Notes under the pieces: model-generated
Database searches by the model: none
Told to the model about the DNA's origin: nothing
Seen by the model: only the letters and a program-made list of their open reading frames with translations
Assembly: GCA_900317055.1 (NCBI GenBank)
Contig: ONFF01000009.1
Span: 1-64,000, forward strand
Length of the DNA: 64,000 nt
Reading direction: 5' to 3'
Source of the DNA: an uncultured Bacteroidales bacterium
Lineage (GTDB): Bacteria; Bacteroidota; Bacteroidia; Bacteroidales; F082
In this document: positions 15,796-24,864 of the stretch, piece after piece
Layout: every line of letters begins with the position of its first letter
How positions within the stretch are numbered: position 1 is the stretch's first letter
Made by a program: the position numbers and the translations under genes

Positions 15796-17535
15796 ATGAA
15801 AAAAGTATTCCCTGCAATCATGGCATTGGCTCTCGTTTTCTGTTTCGGAAAAGCCAACGCCTGCACTAACTTCTTGATTACCAAAGGTGCATCGACCGAT
15901 GGCTCCTGCATGATCAGCTATGCCGCCGACAGCCATGTGCTCTACGGCGAACTCTATCATTATCCTGCCACCGACTGGCCTGAAGGCGCTATGCTCGATG
16001 TGTACGACTGGGACGGCGGCATGTTCCGCGGCCAAATCCCACAAGTGGCTCATACTTACAATGTGGTCGGTAATATGAATGAATGGCAGCTTGCCATCGG
16101 TGAAACGACCTACGGTGGCATCGAAAGCCTTTGGGAGGGCCCCGGCATCATCGACTACGGTAGCCTGATTTACATCACTCTGCAGCGTGCCAAGACCGCC
16201 CGCGAAGCCATCAAGTGCATGGGCGAACTGGTGGCCAACTACGGCTATGTCAGCGAGGGTGAGTCGTTCAGCATCAGCGACACCGAAGAGTGCTGGATTC
16301 TCGAAATGATTGGCAAAGGCAAGCATAACAAAGGTGCCGTTTGGGTGGCTCGTCGTATCCCTGACGGTTATGTGAGCGGTCACGCCAACCAAGCTCGTAT
16401 CACCACATTCCCGCTGGCCAAGAAAAACAAGACCAGTATCACCTTCAAGAACATCGACAAGCTCTTGAAAGACCCCAAGATTGACTGCGTCTATGCCGAT
16501 GATGTCATCAGCTTTGCCAAGCAAGCCAAGCTGTATGATGGTCCCGATGACAAATTCTCGTTCTCCGATGTCTACAATCCTGTGACCTTCGACGGTGCAC
16601 GATTCTGCGACTTGCGCGTGTGGGCCATGTTCAACAAGGTGACCGGCAATATGAAAGACTATTGGGGCTATGCTACGGGTCGCGACATCAAGCGTGTGCA
16701 GCCTTACACCGCTGGCATGTGCCAAACCCCTGACAACTTCCCGACCAACCGCATGCCTCTTTGGGTGAAGCCAAACAAGAAAGTGAGTGTCCTTGACATG
16801 ATGGACTTCATGCGCGACCACCTCGAAGGCACTGACCTTGACATGTCGCAAGATGTGGGTGCTGGTCCGTTCCACTGCCCCTACCGTTGGCGTCCCATGG
16901 ACTGGGAAGTCGACGGCGTTCACTATGTGCATGAGCGCACCACCGCCACCCAGCAGACGGGCTTCTCTTTCGTGGCCCAAAGCCGTGGCAATTGGGAATG
17001 GCCCATCGGCGGTATCATTTGGTTTGGTGTCGACGACACCGACAACTGTGTCTACTGCCCCATGTACACCTGCATGACCGAGATTCCCGAGTGCTTCCGC
17101 GAAGGTAACGGCTCGATGAGTGAGTGGTCGGAGACCTCTGCCTTCTGGACCTTCAACCAGATGAGCAACTGGGCTTACACCAAGTATAACTACATTCACC
17201 CTGAGATTCGCAAGCGCCAGCGCGAACTGGAAACCAGATGGGTTGAGAAGGAAATCCCCGCTATGGATGAACGCGTCAATACCATCAAAGGCAGAGAAGC
17301 TCAAGTGAAGGAATTAACCAAGTTCTCATGCGACCAAGCCTCCAAGATGACCCAAATGTGGAAGCAGTTCTACCATGAGCTGTTCATGAAGTATATGGAC
17401 GGCAACCTGAACACTGCCCAGCCCGAGAAACCTGGTCAGAAATACACGCCCATCAAGAGCGAGCACCCCAAATATAGCGACGAGTACTATCGCATCCTCA
17501 TCGAGAAGACGGGTGACAAATATAAAGCATATTAA
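15796..17535 (+). CDS. C69 family dipeptidase
   Basis: 579-residue exported Ntn-hydrolase of the PepD/C69 family, which splits dipeptides. The signal peptide ends right before Cys23 (NACTNFLITKGAS); in this family the exposed N-terminal cysteine is the nucleophile. Conserved blocks follow: GGIESLWEGPGIIDYG, a DTEECWILEMIGKG segment and the AYTAGMCQTPDNFP region. With the dipeptidyl-peptidase immediately downstream (37 bp) it forms a two-step pathway: DPP7 releases dipeptides and this enzyme breaks them into amino acids. Length is normal for the family. Confidence 0.93.
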   Translation: MKKVFPAIMALALVFCFGKANACTNFLITKGASTDGSCMISYAADSHVLYGELYHYPATDWPEGAMLDVYDWDGGMFRGQIPQVAHTYNVVGNMNEWQLAIGETTYGGIESLWEGPGIIDYGSLIYITLQRAKTAREAIKCMGELVANYGYVSEGESFSISDTEECWILEMIGKGKHNKGAVWVARRIPDGYVSGHANQARITTFPLAKKNKTSITFKNIDKLLKDPKIDCVYADDVISFAKQAKLYDGPDDKFSFSDVYNPVTFDGARFCDLRVWAMFNKVTGNMKDYWGYATGRDIKRVQPYTAGMCQTPDNFPTNRMPLWVKPNKKVSVLDMMDFMRDHLEGTDLDMSQDVGAGPFHCPYRWRPMDWEVDGVHYVHERTTATQQTGFSFVAQSRGNWEWPIGGIIWFGVDDTDNCVYCPMYTCMTEIPECFREGNGSMSEWSETSAFWTFNQMSNWAYTKYNYIHPEIRKRQRELETRWVEKEIPAMDERVNTIKGREAQVKELTKFSCDQASKMTQMWKQFYHELFMKYMDGNLNTAQPEKPGQKYTPIKSEHPKYSDEYYRILIEKTGDKYKAY

Positions 17536-17572
17536 ATTATTTGAATTACAATAAATTACAATTATCAAATCA

Positions 17573-19786
17573 ATGAAAAAAGTATTAGGAATCATTGCAA
17601 TGGCCATCCTTGTTTCGGTTGGCCGCGTGTATGCCGATGAAGGCATGTGGCTCCCGATGTTCGTCGAGCGCCTGAATTATGTTGACATGCAGAAAATGGG
17701 TCTGCAGTTGACCCCTGAAGAGCTTTACAGTATTAACCACAGCAGTCTGAAGGATGCCATCGTGGGTCTTGGCAGCGAAGCCATGCCGCGCGGCTTCTTC
17801 TGCACGGGCGAAATCGTGAGCGAACATGGTTTGCTCTTCACCAACCACCACTGCGGCTATGGTGCCATCCAAAAGCTCAGCTCCGACCAACACGACTATT
17901 TGAGAGACGGTTTCTGGGCCAAGAACTATGGCGAAGAACTGCCCGCTCCCGAAATGACCGCCAGCTTCCTCATCCGCATGGAAGATGTGACGAAAGTCAT
18001 CCTTGCCGAGGTAAAAGACGGTATGGACTATCAGGATCAACAAGCTGCCATCCGCAAGAAAATCAAGGAACTGGAAACTGCTGCTTCAGAAAACGGCAAG
18101 TATAACCCTGTTATCAAAGGTTTCTTTGAGGGTAATGAGTACTACATGTTCGTTTATCAAGTGTTCCCCGATGTGCGTCTCGTGGGCGTGGCCAACTCTT
18201 CGATTGGCAAGTTCGGCGGCGATACCGACAACTGGATGTGGCCCCGCCACACTGGCGACTTCTCGATTTTCCGCGTCTATGCCGACAAGAACGGTAATCC
18301 TGCCGCTTACAGCAAGGACAATGTGCCGTTGACCCCCAAGCATCACCTTCCCATCAGCCTCGACGGCGTGCAGAAGGACGACTTCACCATGATTTGGGGC
18401 TTCCCGGGCAGCACCGAGCGTTATATGTCGAGCTATGGCATTGACTATAATGTGGACACTTTCTATCCCACCATTATTGATGTCTTCGGCAAGCAACTCG
18501 AAGTTATGGAAGAATACATGAAGGTAGACGAACACATCAACCTGATGTATGCCGACAACCACGCTGGCTTGGCCAACACTTGGAAGAATTTCATCGGCCA
18601 GTGCAAGATGCTCCGCAAAAACAAGGTGAGCGAGAGCAAGGTGGCCCTTGAAAAAGACTTCACCAATTGGGTGAACAAGAACAACAAGACCGAATACAAG
18701 AACGCCCTCCCGAACTTGAAAGAAGCCTACAAGAACTTGGGTGATGTGGCCAAGTATGTCTATTATCCCAACTTTATTTCGAGCGTTGGCGCCGCTGGCA
18801 TCGCTGCCCAGTTTGGTTCCTACTATCAGGCTTATGTGGATAAGGACAAAGACGCTGAAGCTATGGCGTTGACGCTGCTCCAGCAGATGAATGTCGACGA
18901 ACTCTTTGCCGAGACCGACCCACAGGTGGAAAAGAAGACCTTTGCCGAGATGCTGAAGACCTACAAGAACGCCTTCAAGGCCGAGGAACTGCCTGAGATT
19001 TACACCATTATCGATAAGAAATTCAAGGGTGACATTGATGCTTTCACTGAGGATGTCTACACCAACTCCATCTTCGCCACTCCTGAAAGCATCAAGGCTT
19101 TCATCGCCAACCCGAAACCCAAGAAGATTGGTAAGGATTATGCCTACATCATGAACACCTCTATGATGGAAGTCATCATGAACCATGTGGGTGAGTATCG
19201 TCAAGCCATGCAGACTGTCAGCGAGAACGACCATGTCTTCGTGAAGGGTCTCCGTGAGTACTACGCCGCCACTCAACCTGGCAAGAGCCTCTATCCCGAT
19301 GCCAACTCGACCATGCGTATGAGCTACGGTTCGGTGCAAGACTATATGCCCGCCGATGCTGTTCACTACGACTACATCTGCACCGCCAACGGCATCCTCG
19401 AGAAGTATGTCCCTGGTGACTATGAGTTTGACGCTCCCAAGCGCCTCATCGAACTCATCGAGAAGAAGGACTTCGGTGCTTATTCCGACGACAATGGCGA
19501 ACTCGTTGTGTGCTTCCTGTCGACCAATGACATCACTGGTGGTAACTCTGGTAGCCCTATCATGAACGGCAAGGGTGAACTCATCGGCCTCGCCTTCGAC
19601 GGCAACTGGGAAGCCATGAGCGGCGATGTCAACTTTGAGCCCAAACTGCAGCGCACCATCAATGTCGATGTGCGTTATGTGCTCTTCATCATCGACAAGT
19701 ACGCTGGGGCCACCAACCTCATCAACGAACTCGACATCCGCAAGAGCGAACCCAAGCCGCTGCGCGTGGAAGAGGAAAAGATTTGA
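17573..19786 (+). CDS. S46 family dipeptidyl-peptidase, DPP7-like (second copy)
   Basis: 737 residues, signal peptide to about residue 21. His93 (TNHHCG), Asp229 (WPRHTGDF) and Ser659 (GGNSGSPI) form the triad, and Gly677 occupies the specificity position 18 residues after the serine, again DPP7-like rather than DPP11-like. It differs from the copy at 600 by an insert near residue 70 (SEAMPRGFF) and a charged C-terminal tail after LINELDI. Both copies would release dipeptides from peptides in the periplasm or at the surface. Followed by a strong terminator. Confidence 0.95.
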   Translation: MKKVLGIIAMAILVSVGRVYADEGMWLPMFVERLNYVDMQKMGLQLTPEELYSINHSSLKDAIVGLGSEAMPRGFFCTGEIVSEHGLLFTNHHCGYGAIQKLSSDQHDYLRDGFWAKNYGEELPAPEMTASFLIRMEDVTKVILAEVKDGMDYQDQQAAIRKKIKELETAASENGKYNPVIKGFFEGNEYYMFVYQVFPDVRLVGVANSSIGKFGGDTDNWMWPRHTGDFSIFRVYADKNGNPAAYSKDNVPLTPKHHLPISLDGVQKDDFTMIWGFPGSTERYMSSYGIDYNVDTFYPTIIDVFGKQLEVMEEYMKVDEHINLMYADNHAGLANTWKNFIGQCKMLRKNKVSESKVALEKDFTNWVNKNNKTEYKNALPNLKEAYKNLGDVAKYVYYPNFISSVGAAGIAAQFGSYYQAYVDKDKDAEAMALTLLQQMNVDELFAETDPQVEKKTFAEMLKTYKNAFKAEELPEIYTIIDKKFKGDIDAFTEDVYTNSIFATPESIKAFIANPKPKKIGKDYAYIMNTSMMEVIMNHVGEYRQAMQTVSENDHVFVKGLREYYAATQPGKSLYPDANSTMRMSYGSVQDYMPADAVHYDYICTANGILEKYVPGDYEFDAPKRLIELIEKKDFGAYSDDNGELVVCFLSTNDITGGNSGSPIMNGKGELIGLAFDGNWEAMSGDVNFEPKLQRTINVDVRYVLFIIDKYAGATNLINELDIRKSEPKPLRVEEEKI

Positions 19787-19796
19787 TGTATGCTTT

Positions 19797-19822
19797 TAGA
19801 GACGCGATTGATCGTGTCGATA
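19797..19822. repeat. diverged copy of the GAGACG palindrome, intergenic
   Basis: TAGAGACGCGATTG followed by the imperfect inverse ATCGTGTCGATA. It shares the TAGAGACG arm of the 28-nt palindromes found inside genes at 32016, 32202, 32460, 33530 and 26069, with a different core. Confidence 0.5.
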
Positions 19823-19837
19823 AAAGATAACACAAGG

Positions 19838-19867
19838 GGAGATGCGAGAACTCGCATCTCCTTTTTT
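19838..19867 (+). terminator. strong intrinsic terminator after DPP7
   Basis: GGAGATGCGAG (19838-19848) pairs with CTCGCATCTCC (19851-19861) in an 11-bp perfect stem, then six T. Confidence 0.9.
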
Positions 19868-19999
19868 ATGTGAGAATTGATAGACAAAGCCTTGGAGGTA
19901 TGTTTTTCAAAATATTGATTTTTAATAGATTAAAGTTTTTCTGCTTTGGAAAAGGATAGACAATGCTGCTTTGACGATTTCGTGTTGTTTTTTTTATTG

Positions 20000-20007
20000 T
20001 ATTTTTG
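20000..20007 (+). promoter_or_regulatory. -7 element of the CotH-family gene
   Basis: TATTTTTG 17 nt before the proposed TTG start at 20024. It implies that the longer open frame beginning at 19946 is not translated from its first ATG. Confidence 0.55.
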
Positions 20008-20023
20008 CGGAAAAGAATCCGAT

Positions 20024-21844
20024 TTGAAAAAAAGTCTATGGTTCATATGGTTGGTTTTTCTTGCCGTTGTTTCCGTTAAGGCCCAAAACGACACAGTGGT
20101 TTTTTCGGCCAAGGGAGGCTTTTATGAGGAATCCTTTGCCTTGCAGCTACACCATGTTTTGACGCAAAACCATATTCGTTATACCACCAACGGCAACCTT
20201 CCAACGGCACAATCATTGCTTTATACAGAACCTTTGGTATTGGACACCAGTCTGTATTCAAAATCAGACATCTATACTATTGTTAATTGCCCTGAGCAGG
20301 AGTTTTATCTCCCCGATTCGGTGCAGCATTGCATCGTGATTCGCGCAGCGGTTTTTGACGAAAACGACAGTTGTGTCAGTCAGGTGATGACCAACAGTTA
20401 TTTCATTCGTGCATTGGGTTGCAATACGCATGGGTTGCCTGCCGTTTCGCTTTGCGCCGATTCGCTCGCTTTGTTTGATTATGAGACAGGTATCTTTGTG
20501 CCTGGTATCCATTTCGATTCGTTAAATCCCTATTTCACAGGTAATTACTATATGACTGGTCGTGAATGGGAACGGATTTGCAACATTGAGTATTATGAGC
20601 TTGACAATAGTGGCATTAACCAACAAGTAGGGCTGAGGACCCATGGGAAAAAGGCAAGATACCAGTGTCAAAAAGGAATGAAAATCTACGCTCGCGAGGA
20701 GTATGGGAAGAAAAGACTCAAACACCAGTTTTTCGAGACTTTGCCTCTCAACAGTTTCAAGCATCTTTGTTTGAAGCCTTACACGAGCGCATGGAACGGT
20801 TCGGGATGCAAGGATTATATTGTGAGTCGCATGGCTCAGCATCTTAATATGGAGTCGATAGCGTCACGAGCCTGTGTGCTGTTTCTTAACGGCGAGTATT
20901 GGGGTGTGTATTATGTTGCGGAAAAGCCGGATGAGCGCTTTCTGGAAGACCATCTGGACATCGATAAGGATTCTGTGAATCTCATTAATGTCTGGAATGA
21001 ATTGGAGTGTGGAAGTGCTGACAATTTCTATGCGCTGCGCTCATGGATGGAACAAGCCGATCTTTCAGATGAAGAACAATATGCTTATGCCGAGGCCCAT
21101 ATTGACATTCCGAATTTCATTGATTATTATGTACTTGAACTGTTTTCTGCCAATGTAGACTGGCCTGCCACTAATACAAGGATGTGGCAGCTTGGTGACG
21201 GCAAATGGCGATGGATTTTTTATGACGGTGATGGCTGCCTCGAAGCACTGACATTCGATGTCTTTGCCAATGCCACATATGATGGTGATGAAGGCTATCC
21301 TACAAGCAGAAGAGCGACCTTGTTTTTCAGAAGATTATTGGAGAATGAGTCGTTTAGGGAACAATTCGTCCATCGGTTCAACGAGTTGGTTTCCACGAGA
21401 TTTGCCTATCAGAACACCAAACCTTATTACGACTATATCAAAGAGCAGCTTCAAGACGAGGTGCCCAATCAGGTTGAGCGGTTCAATTGTCCTGAATCCT
21501 ATTCCTCATGGGAGAATTATTGCATGCCAGTGATTGACTTTTTCCTAAGAGAAAGGCCGGATAATATCCTCGAGGCATTGGATGACTTCGTATCGGTGGA
21601 TGAATTCTTAACTTCTATCTTGGGTTGCTATCCCAATCCTTTCACTGATGAGATTCACATTGGAATCGAAGCGGAGGATTTTGGAGCAAAAGAAGTAGTA
21701 ATTTATGATATGTTGGGCAGGAAAGTGTTTTCCGAGACGGTTGTCGCCGAAAACGGTGATGAAATCACCCTCAATCCTGAATTGCCCGCAGGTGTCTATG
21801 TGTTGAAAGTGGGTGACCATTCGCAGCGCATCGTGCGGTATTAA
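20024..21844 (+). CDS. CotH-family protein with T9SS sorting domain
   Basis: About 606 residues from a TTG start, chosen because it gives a proper signal peptide (KKSLWFIWLVFLAVVSVKAQ) just after the -7 box; the next in-frame ATG would lose it. An N-terminal beta domain of the chitobiase C-terminal type (HHVLTQNHIRYTTNGNLPT) is followed by a CotH kinase-like fold: LFLNGEYWGVYYVAEKPDERF and WRWIFYDGDGCL carry the GxYxGxYxxxE and Asp motifs. The end (YPNPFTDEIHIGI, then PAGVYVLKVGDHSQRIVRY) is a type A T9SS sorting domain, so the protein should reach the cell surface. CotH proteins are atypical protein kinases; the substrate here is unknown. The stop overlaps the convergent gene at 21841 by 4 bp. 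Confidence 0.85.
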   Translation: MKKSLWFIWLVFLAVVSVKAQNDTVVFSAKGGFYEESFALQLHHVLTQNHIRYTTNGNLPTAQSLLYTEPLVLDTSLYSKSDIYTIVNCPEQEFYLPDSVQHCIVIRAAVFDENDSCVSQVMTNSYFIRALGCNTHGLPAVSLCADSLALFDYETGIFVPGIHFDSLNPYFTGNYYMTGREWERICNIEYYELDNSGINQQVGLRTHGKKARYQCQKGMKIYAREEYGKKRLKHQFFETLPLNSFKHLCLKPYTSAWNGSGCKDYIVSRMAQHLNMESIASRACVLFLNGEYWGVYYVAEKPDERFLEDHLDIDKDSVNLINVWNELECGSADNFYALRSWMEQADLSDEEQYAYAEAHIDIPNFIDYYVLELFSANVDWPATNTRMWQLGDGKWRWIFYDGDGCLEALTFDVFANATYDGDEGYPTSRRATLFFRRLLENESFREQFVHRFNELVSTRFAYQNTKPYYDYIKEQLQDEVPNQVERFNCPESYSSWENYCMPVIDFFLRERPDNILEALDDFVSVDEFLTSILGCYPNPFTDEIHIGIEAEDFGAKEVVIYDMLGRKVFSETVVAENGDEITLNPELPAGVYVLKVGDHSQRIVRY

Positions 21845-23526
21845 GGTGTCTCCAAACTGATTACGCCTCTTTTGATTTTGTCGTTGACAAGCCAACGGGC
21901 ATCAAAAACCATTTGTGCTTCAACCGACCTGCCGTTTTTCATGGCTTTTTCCTCGATTTGTTGCATGAGAACAGGCTTCCCTCGAACTTCTTCCACCATG
22001 TCAGCAACGAGCTGTTCCACACGGTCGCGCTTGGCTTCTATGTTGGTCATATCGCGCATCAAGGGCTTGCCCTCGATGATGTTTTGGGCTTCCATAAGCA
22101 ACACTTGCTTCAATGTTGCATTTTGGATGACGGTTTGGCAAGTCGACAGATTCCACATCCAAGCGGAGTCTTCCTTGATCTCGTTGATTACCAATGTTTC
22201 GCGTACTTTTGAATTGCGCGCTGTTGGAATGCTGTCACCCGCTAGTTCGGAGAAATAGTGTTCCGGGTCGTTGATGAGGATTTGGTTGGCTTCTTTCCAT
22301 GACAGACTCAAGCTGTCCATCAGGCTTTCACGGGTTTTGTTCACCTTGTCATCTTCGACACAGAAATTCATCAAGGCTCTTTCCACGAAACCATAGGTGG
22401 CTTTGTACATCTGGTTACCCGTCGTGAACCACACCACATAATCGGCATTGAGCACCTTTTCGATAAGGTTTAAGTCTGCGACTGGGGTTTGGTCTTTATA
22501 GCCAGGACCATAATAAGCCGTCGAGTTGTAGAACCAAAACTCTGATTGCTCAAAGAGCTCATCAAAGGGGATGTAGTAATGCATCCGCCAGAGGTAGGAG
22601 TTGCCGATAAACAAAACCTTTGGTTTCTTGACAGCAGAGTCAGTCACCACTGTAACCTCTGCATCATAGAGTCGGTCGTATGGGTGGCGTAGATTTCGCA
22701 AAAGGTTGAGGTTCATTTCAAGGTCGTGGTCGTCACTTTGGGTGGAGTCGGCACTCTCATGGAAAGGCCCGATGGCCAATTGTGGCAAAGACTCTCCTTT
22801 CAGTGCTTCCATGTACCGTAGCAGCGAGTCGGCGGCCAACACCGAGGAGAAGCCCCAGTGAGCACCCGTTTGCGAAATGAGCGAATATGGCAAGGTGTCG
22901 GCTTCCTTTAAGGCCTGAAACCAAGAGGTCATCTCAATGTAAGGGAAACTGTTCTCCTCAAATTGGGCGATATAGTATTTTCGGGCATTGATAGAGGTGG
23001 TATCGTGTTGTCGGTCAGGCAGATGCTCTGGATAAAGGAAACCTTTCTCGGGTGCCATGAACATGAGAAACTCAATGCCATAATCTTGAAGCACGCCGCG
23101 CAGTTTCCACATCAACCTTGCCTCACGGTTGAAAGTCTCTCGGGCCGTTTGAGCATCGGGGAGCCAGCGGTACATCTCGGTGCCGTAATAGTCGTTCACA
23201 TTTTGCTCATAATACAGCCAGTTGTGCTTGCCTGCCACGATGTCGTGGGCGTAGGTCTTGCGGTAGAAGTCCCAAAGGTATTGGTTGTAAAGCCTGATAA
23301 CGGGTTCCCTGAAACCAAAACGCTCGCTGAGTTGTTGCTCCATCTGCTTTTGGTAGTCGCCTGTGCGGAAATCCTTGAGGCTCAAAAGGGGATAAGGCGT
23401 GCTAGGATAGAAGCCTTTCAGTGGTTCCATCTTCACCCAGCCTGTGCGCTTCTGCACCATGGGCGCAAAGAGTAGCAACATCAGGATGGTGAACAGAATC
23501 AAGTCGTATTTCGGCTTCTTTCCCAT
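21841..23526 (-). CDS. AlgJ/AlgX-like SGNH protein (O-acylation partner, J2)
   Basis: 561 residues: one N-terminal membrane helix (about 9-25), then a periplasmic SGNH-like domain. In AlgX/AlgJ the catalytic set is a D-x-H motif plus a later GDS serine. Here the first motif is GAHW (221-224), losing the Asp, and the second is GNS (308-310), keeping the serine. Ends with an alpha-helical extension. Closest relative in the window is the 562-residue protein at 29152. Last gene of the six-gene operon. It probably transfers or handles the acyl group exported by an MBOAT partner onto a surface polysaccharide; activity uncertain. Confidence 0.8.
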   Translation of the reverse strand: MGKKPKYDLILFTILMLLLFAPMVQKRTGWVKMEPLKGFYPSTPYPLLSLKDFRTGDYQKQMEQQLSERFGFREPVIRLYNQYLWDFYRKTYAHDIVAGKHNWLYYEQNVNDYYGTEMYRWLPDAQTARETFNREARLMWKLRGVLQDYGIEFLMFMAPEKGFLYPEHLPDRQHDTTSINARKYYIAQFEENSFPYIEMTSWFQALKEADTLPYSLISQTGAHWGFSSVLAADSLLRYMEALKGESLPQLAIGPFHESADSTQSDDHDLEMNLNLLRNLRHPYDRLYDAEVTVVTDSAVKKPKVLFIGNSYLWRMHYYIPFDELFEQSEFWFYNSTAYYGPGYKDQTPVADLNLIEKVLNADYVVWFTTGNQMYKATYGFVERALMNFCVEDDKVNKTRESLMDSLSLSWKEANQILINDPEHYFSELAGDSIPTARNSKVRETLVINEIKEDSAWMWNLSTCQTVIQNATLKQVLLMEAQNIIEGKPLMRDMTNIEAKRDRVEQLVADMVEEVRGKPVLMQQIEEKAMKNGRSVEAQMVFDARWLVNDKIKRGVISLETP

Positions 23527-23532
23527 TTAGTT

Positions 23533-24861
23533 TTATTGTTGTTTTTGCTTGTCCATCTCAATGGCGTAGATGGCATTGAGGCGGAGCATCTCGTCTAGGT
23601 CTACACCGCGCTCCACGGCTTGTTGCTTGACGCTTTCGAGCCATTCGGGAGTGCTTGTGATGCGCTGAATGACGCCATGGATCTGTTTCTCCAGGCTCTC
23701 GGCATCGCGTTCAAGAAAGGCTTGCTGGGCTGTCTCGCAGAAGCCGAACATATAGTCGTAGGCATAGACGGAGGTGTTGATGATCATCACGAGGTCGACT
23801 TCGTCGATTACTTTATAGACATCAGGATAGTACTTTACCTTACCTAAAAACTCGATCTTTTTGGTGATGACTTCGTCGTTGTATTTCCAATACTCGCAGC
23901 GGTCGAAGGCATCGGCAAAGCACGACTCGTGGAGTTGGATGAAATAACTGTCGGCAATGACGAGGATGTTGGGCTTTCTAAGCGTGGTGTCGCTGAGTGC
24001 CATGATGGGTTGCGGCAGGGCTGGTTTGCGGATGGGCAGCAGCAGGTTCATCAGGTTTTCAATCTCGCCGTCTTGTTTCGAGTAGTGGGTCGACGGGTTC
24101 TCGTCGACGCAGACGATATGCGGCATTTCCTGCCCAATCAGGCTACCGATTTTGCTTAACACCGAATCGGCGACAAAAGGAATGGTGCTCTCAGCCCAGT
24201 GGGTGCCATATCGGGTGTAAAGTGGATATTTCGTTTGTCCTTTCAACGACTTGAAATAACTCAAGAAATCAATGTGAGGAATGTTGTTTTCCTTAAACAG
24301 CTTCGTGTAGTAGTCCTGCACGCAGAACGGCATGATGGAGTCTTGGTATTCTTGCGGCATGTATTCGGGATAGACCCAGGTCTTGGAAGGGGCTTCCACG
24401 AAAAGGAAGGCGGTGTTGTGGTGCTTCAGGCTGTCGATGAGCACCAAAGTCTTTTCGATGTCTTTTTGTGCCTTCGTTTTGAAGTATTCCTCTGAGCCAT
24501 AGCAGTCTTTCAGCGTTTTGCCCTTGATTTCGTTGAGATAGATTTGGAGATACATCTCTTTGTTGAGTCCAGGGACGAGGGTGTTGTTGGTTGATTTGCC
24601 AAAGAACGAAAATAGGCTTTGGTTGTATGACCTGATGCACACCTCTCGGAAGCCGCTGTTGCGTTTGGCGTGGTCGGTCAGGTAGTTTTGGAAGGTGCCG
24701 TCGTAGTAGGTCTTGAACGACAACTTAACAGGTTGCTCGTCGGGAACATAACCCGCCAAAGGTTTCATCTTGATGACATGGGTGAAGCCTTGAAGCAGGA
24801 TGGCCGTGAAAGCCACAAGGATGATAACGAATTGTATGAGGAAGTGTGGTTTCTTGTTCAT
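23533..24861 (-). CDS. DHHW/AlgX-like SGNH protein (D2)
   Basis: 442 residues: membrane helix at about 8-25, then an SGNH-like domain. Motifs: GTHW (219-222; Asp absent, His kept) and ADSY (303-306; Ser305 kept). About the same length and plan as the neighbour at 26309. Gaps of 3 to 6 bp to the genes on either side show an operon. Likely acts with the MBOAT protein at 24865, which sits directly upstream. DHHW-family naming is from general resemblance. Confidence 0.8.
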   Translation of the reverse strand: MNKKPHFLIQFVIILVAFTAILLQGFTHVIKMKPLAGYVPDEQPVKLSFKTYYDGTFQNYLTDHAKRNSGFREVCIRSYNQSLFSFFGKSTNNTLVPGLNKEMYLQIYLNEIKGKTLKDCYGSEEYFKTKAQKDIEKTLVLIDSLKHHNTAFLFVEAPSKTWVYPEYMPQEYQDSIMPFCVQDYYTKLFKENNIPHIDFLSYFKSLKGQTKYPLYTRYGTHWAESTIPFVADSVLSKIGSLIGQEMPHIVCVDENPSTHYSKQDGEIENLMNLLLPIRKPALPQPIMALSDTTLRKPNILVIADSYFIQLHESCFADAFDRCEYWKYNDEVITKKIEFLGKVKYYPDVYKVIDEVDLVMIINTSVYAYDYMFGFCETAQQAFLERDAESLEKQIHGVIQRITSTPEWLESVKQQAVERGVDLDEMLRLNAIYAIEMDKQKQQ

Positions 24862-24864
24862 GGC

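Noticed and set aside
15787-17304. A 505-codon open frame antisense to the C69 dipeptidase
   Set aside because: It lies wholly opposite a gene with clear catalytic motifs, has no known domain, and arises from the codon bias of the sense strand. The same holds for long antisense frames at 1362-2234, 18086-19366, 53332-54450, 56076-56894 and 56910-57782.
19946-20023. N-terminal extension of the CotH protein from ATG 19946
   Set aside because: The extension contains the -7 box and produces a Cys-rich segment before the signal peptide, which would block export.
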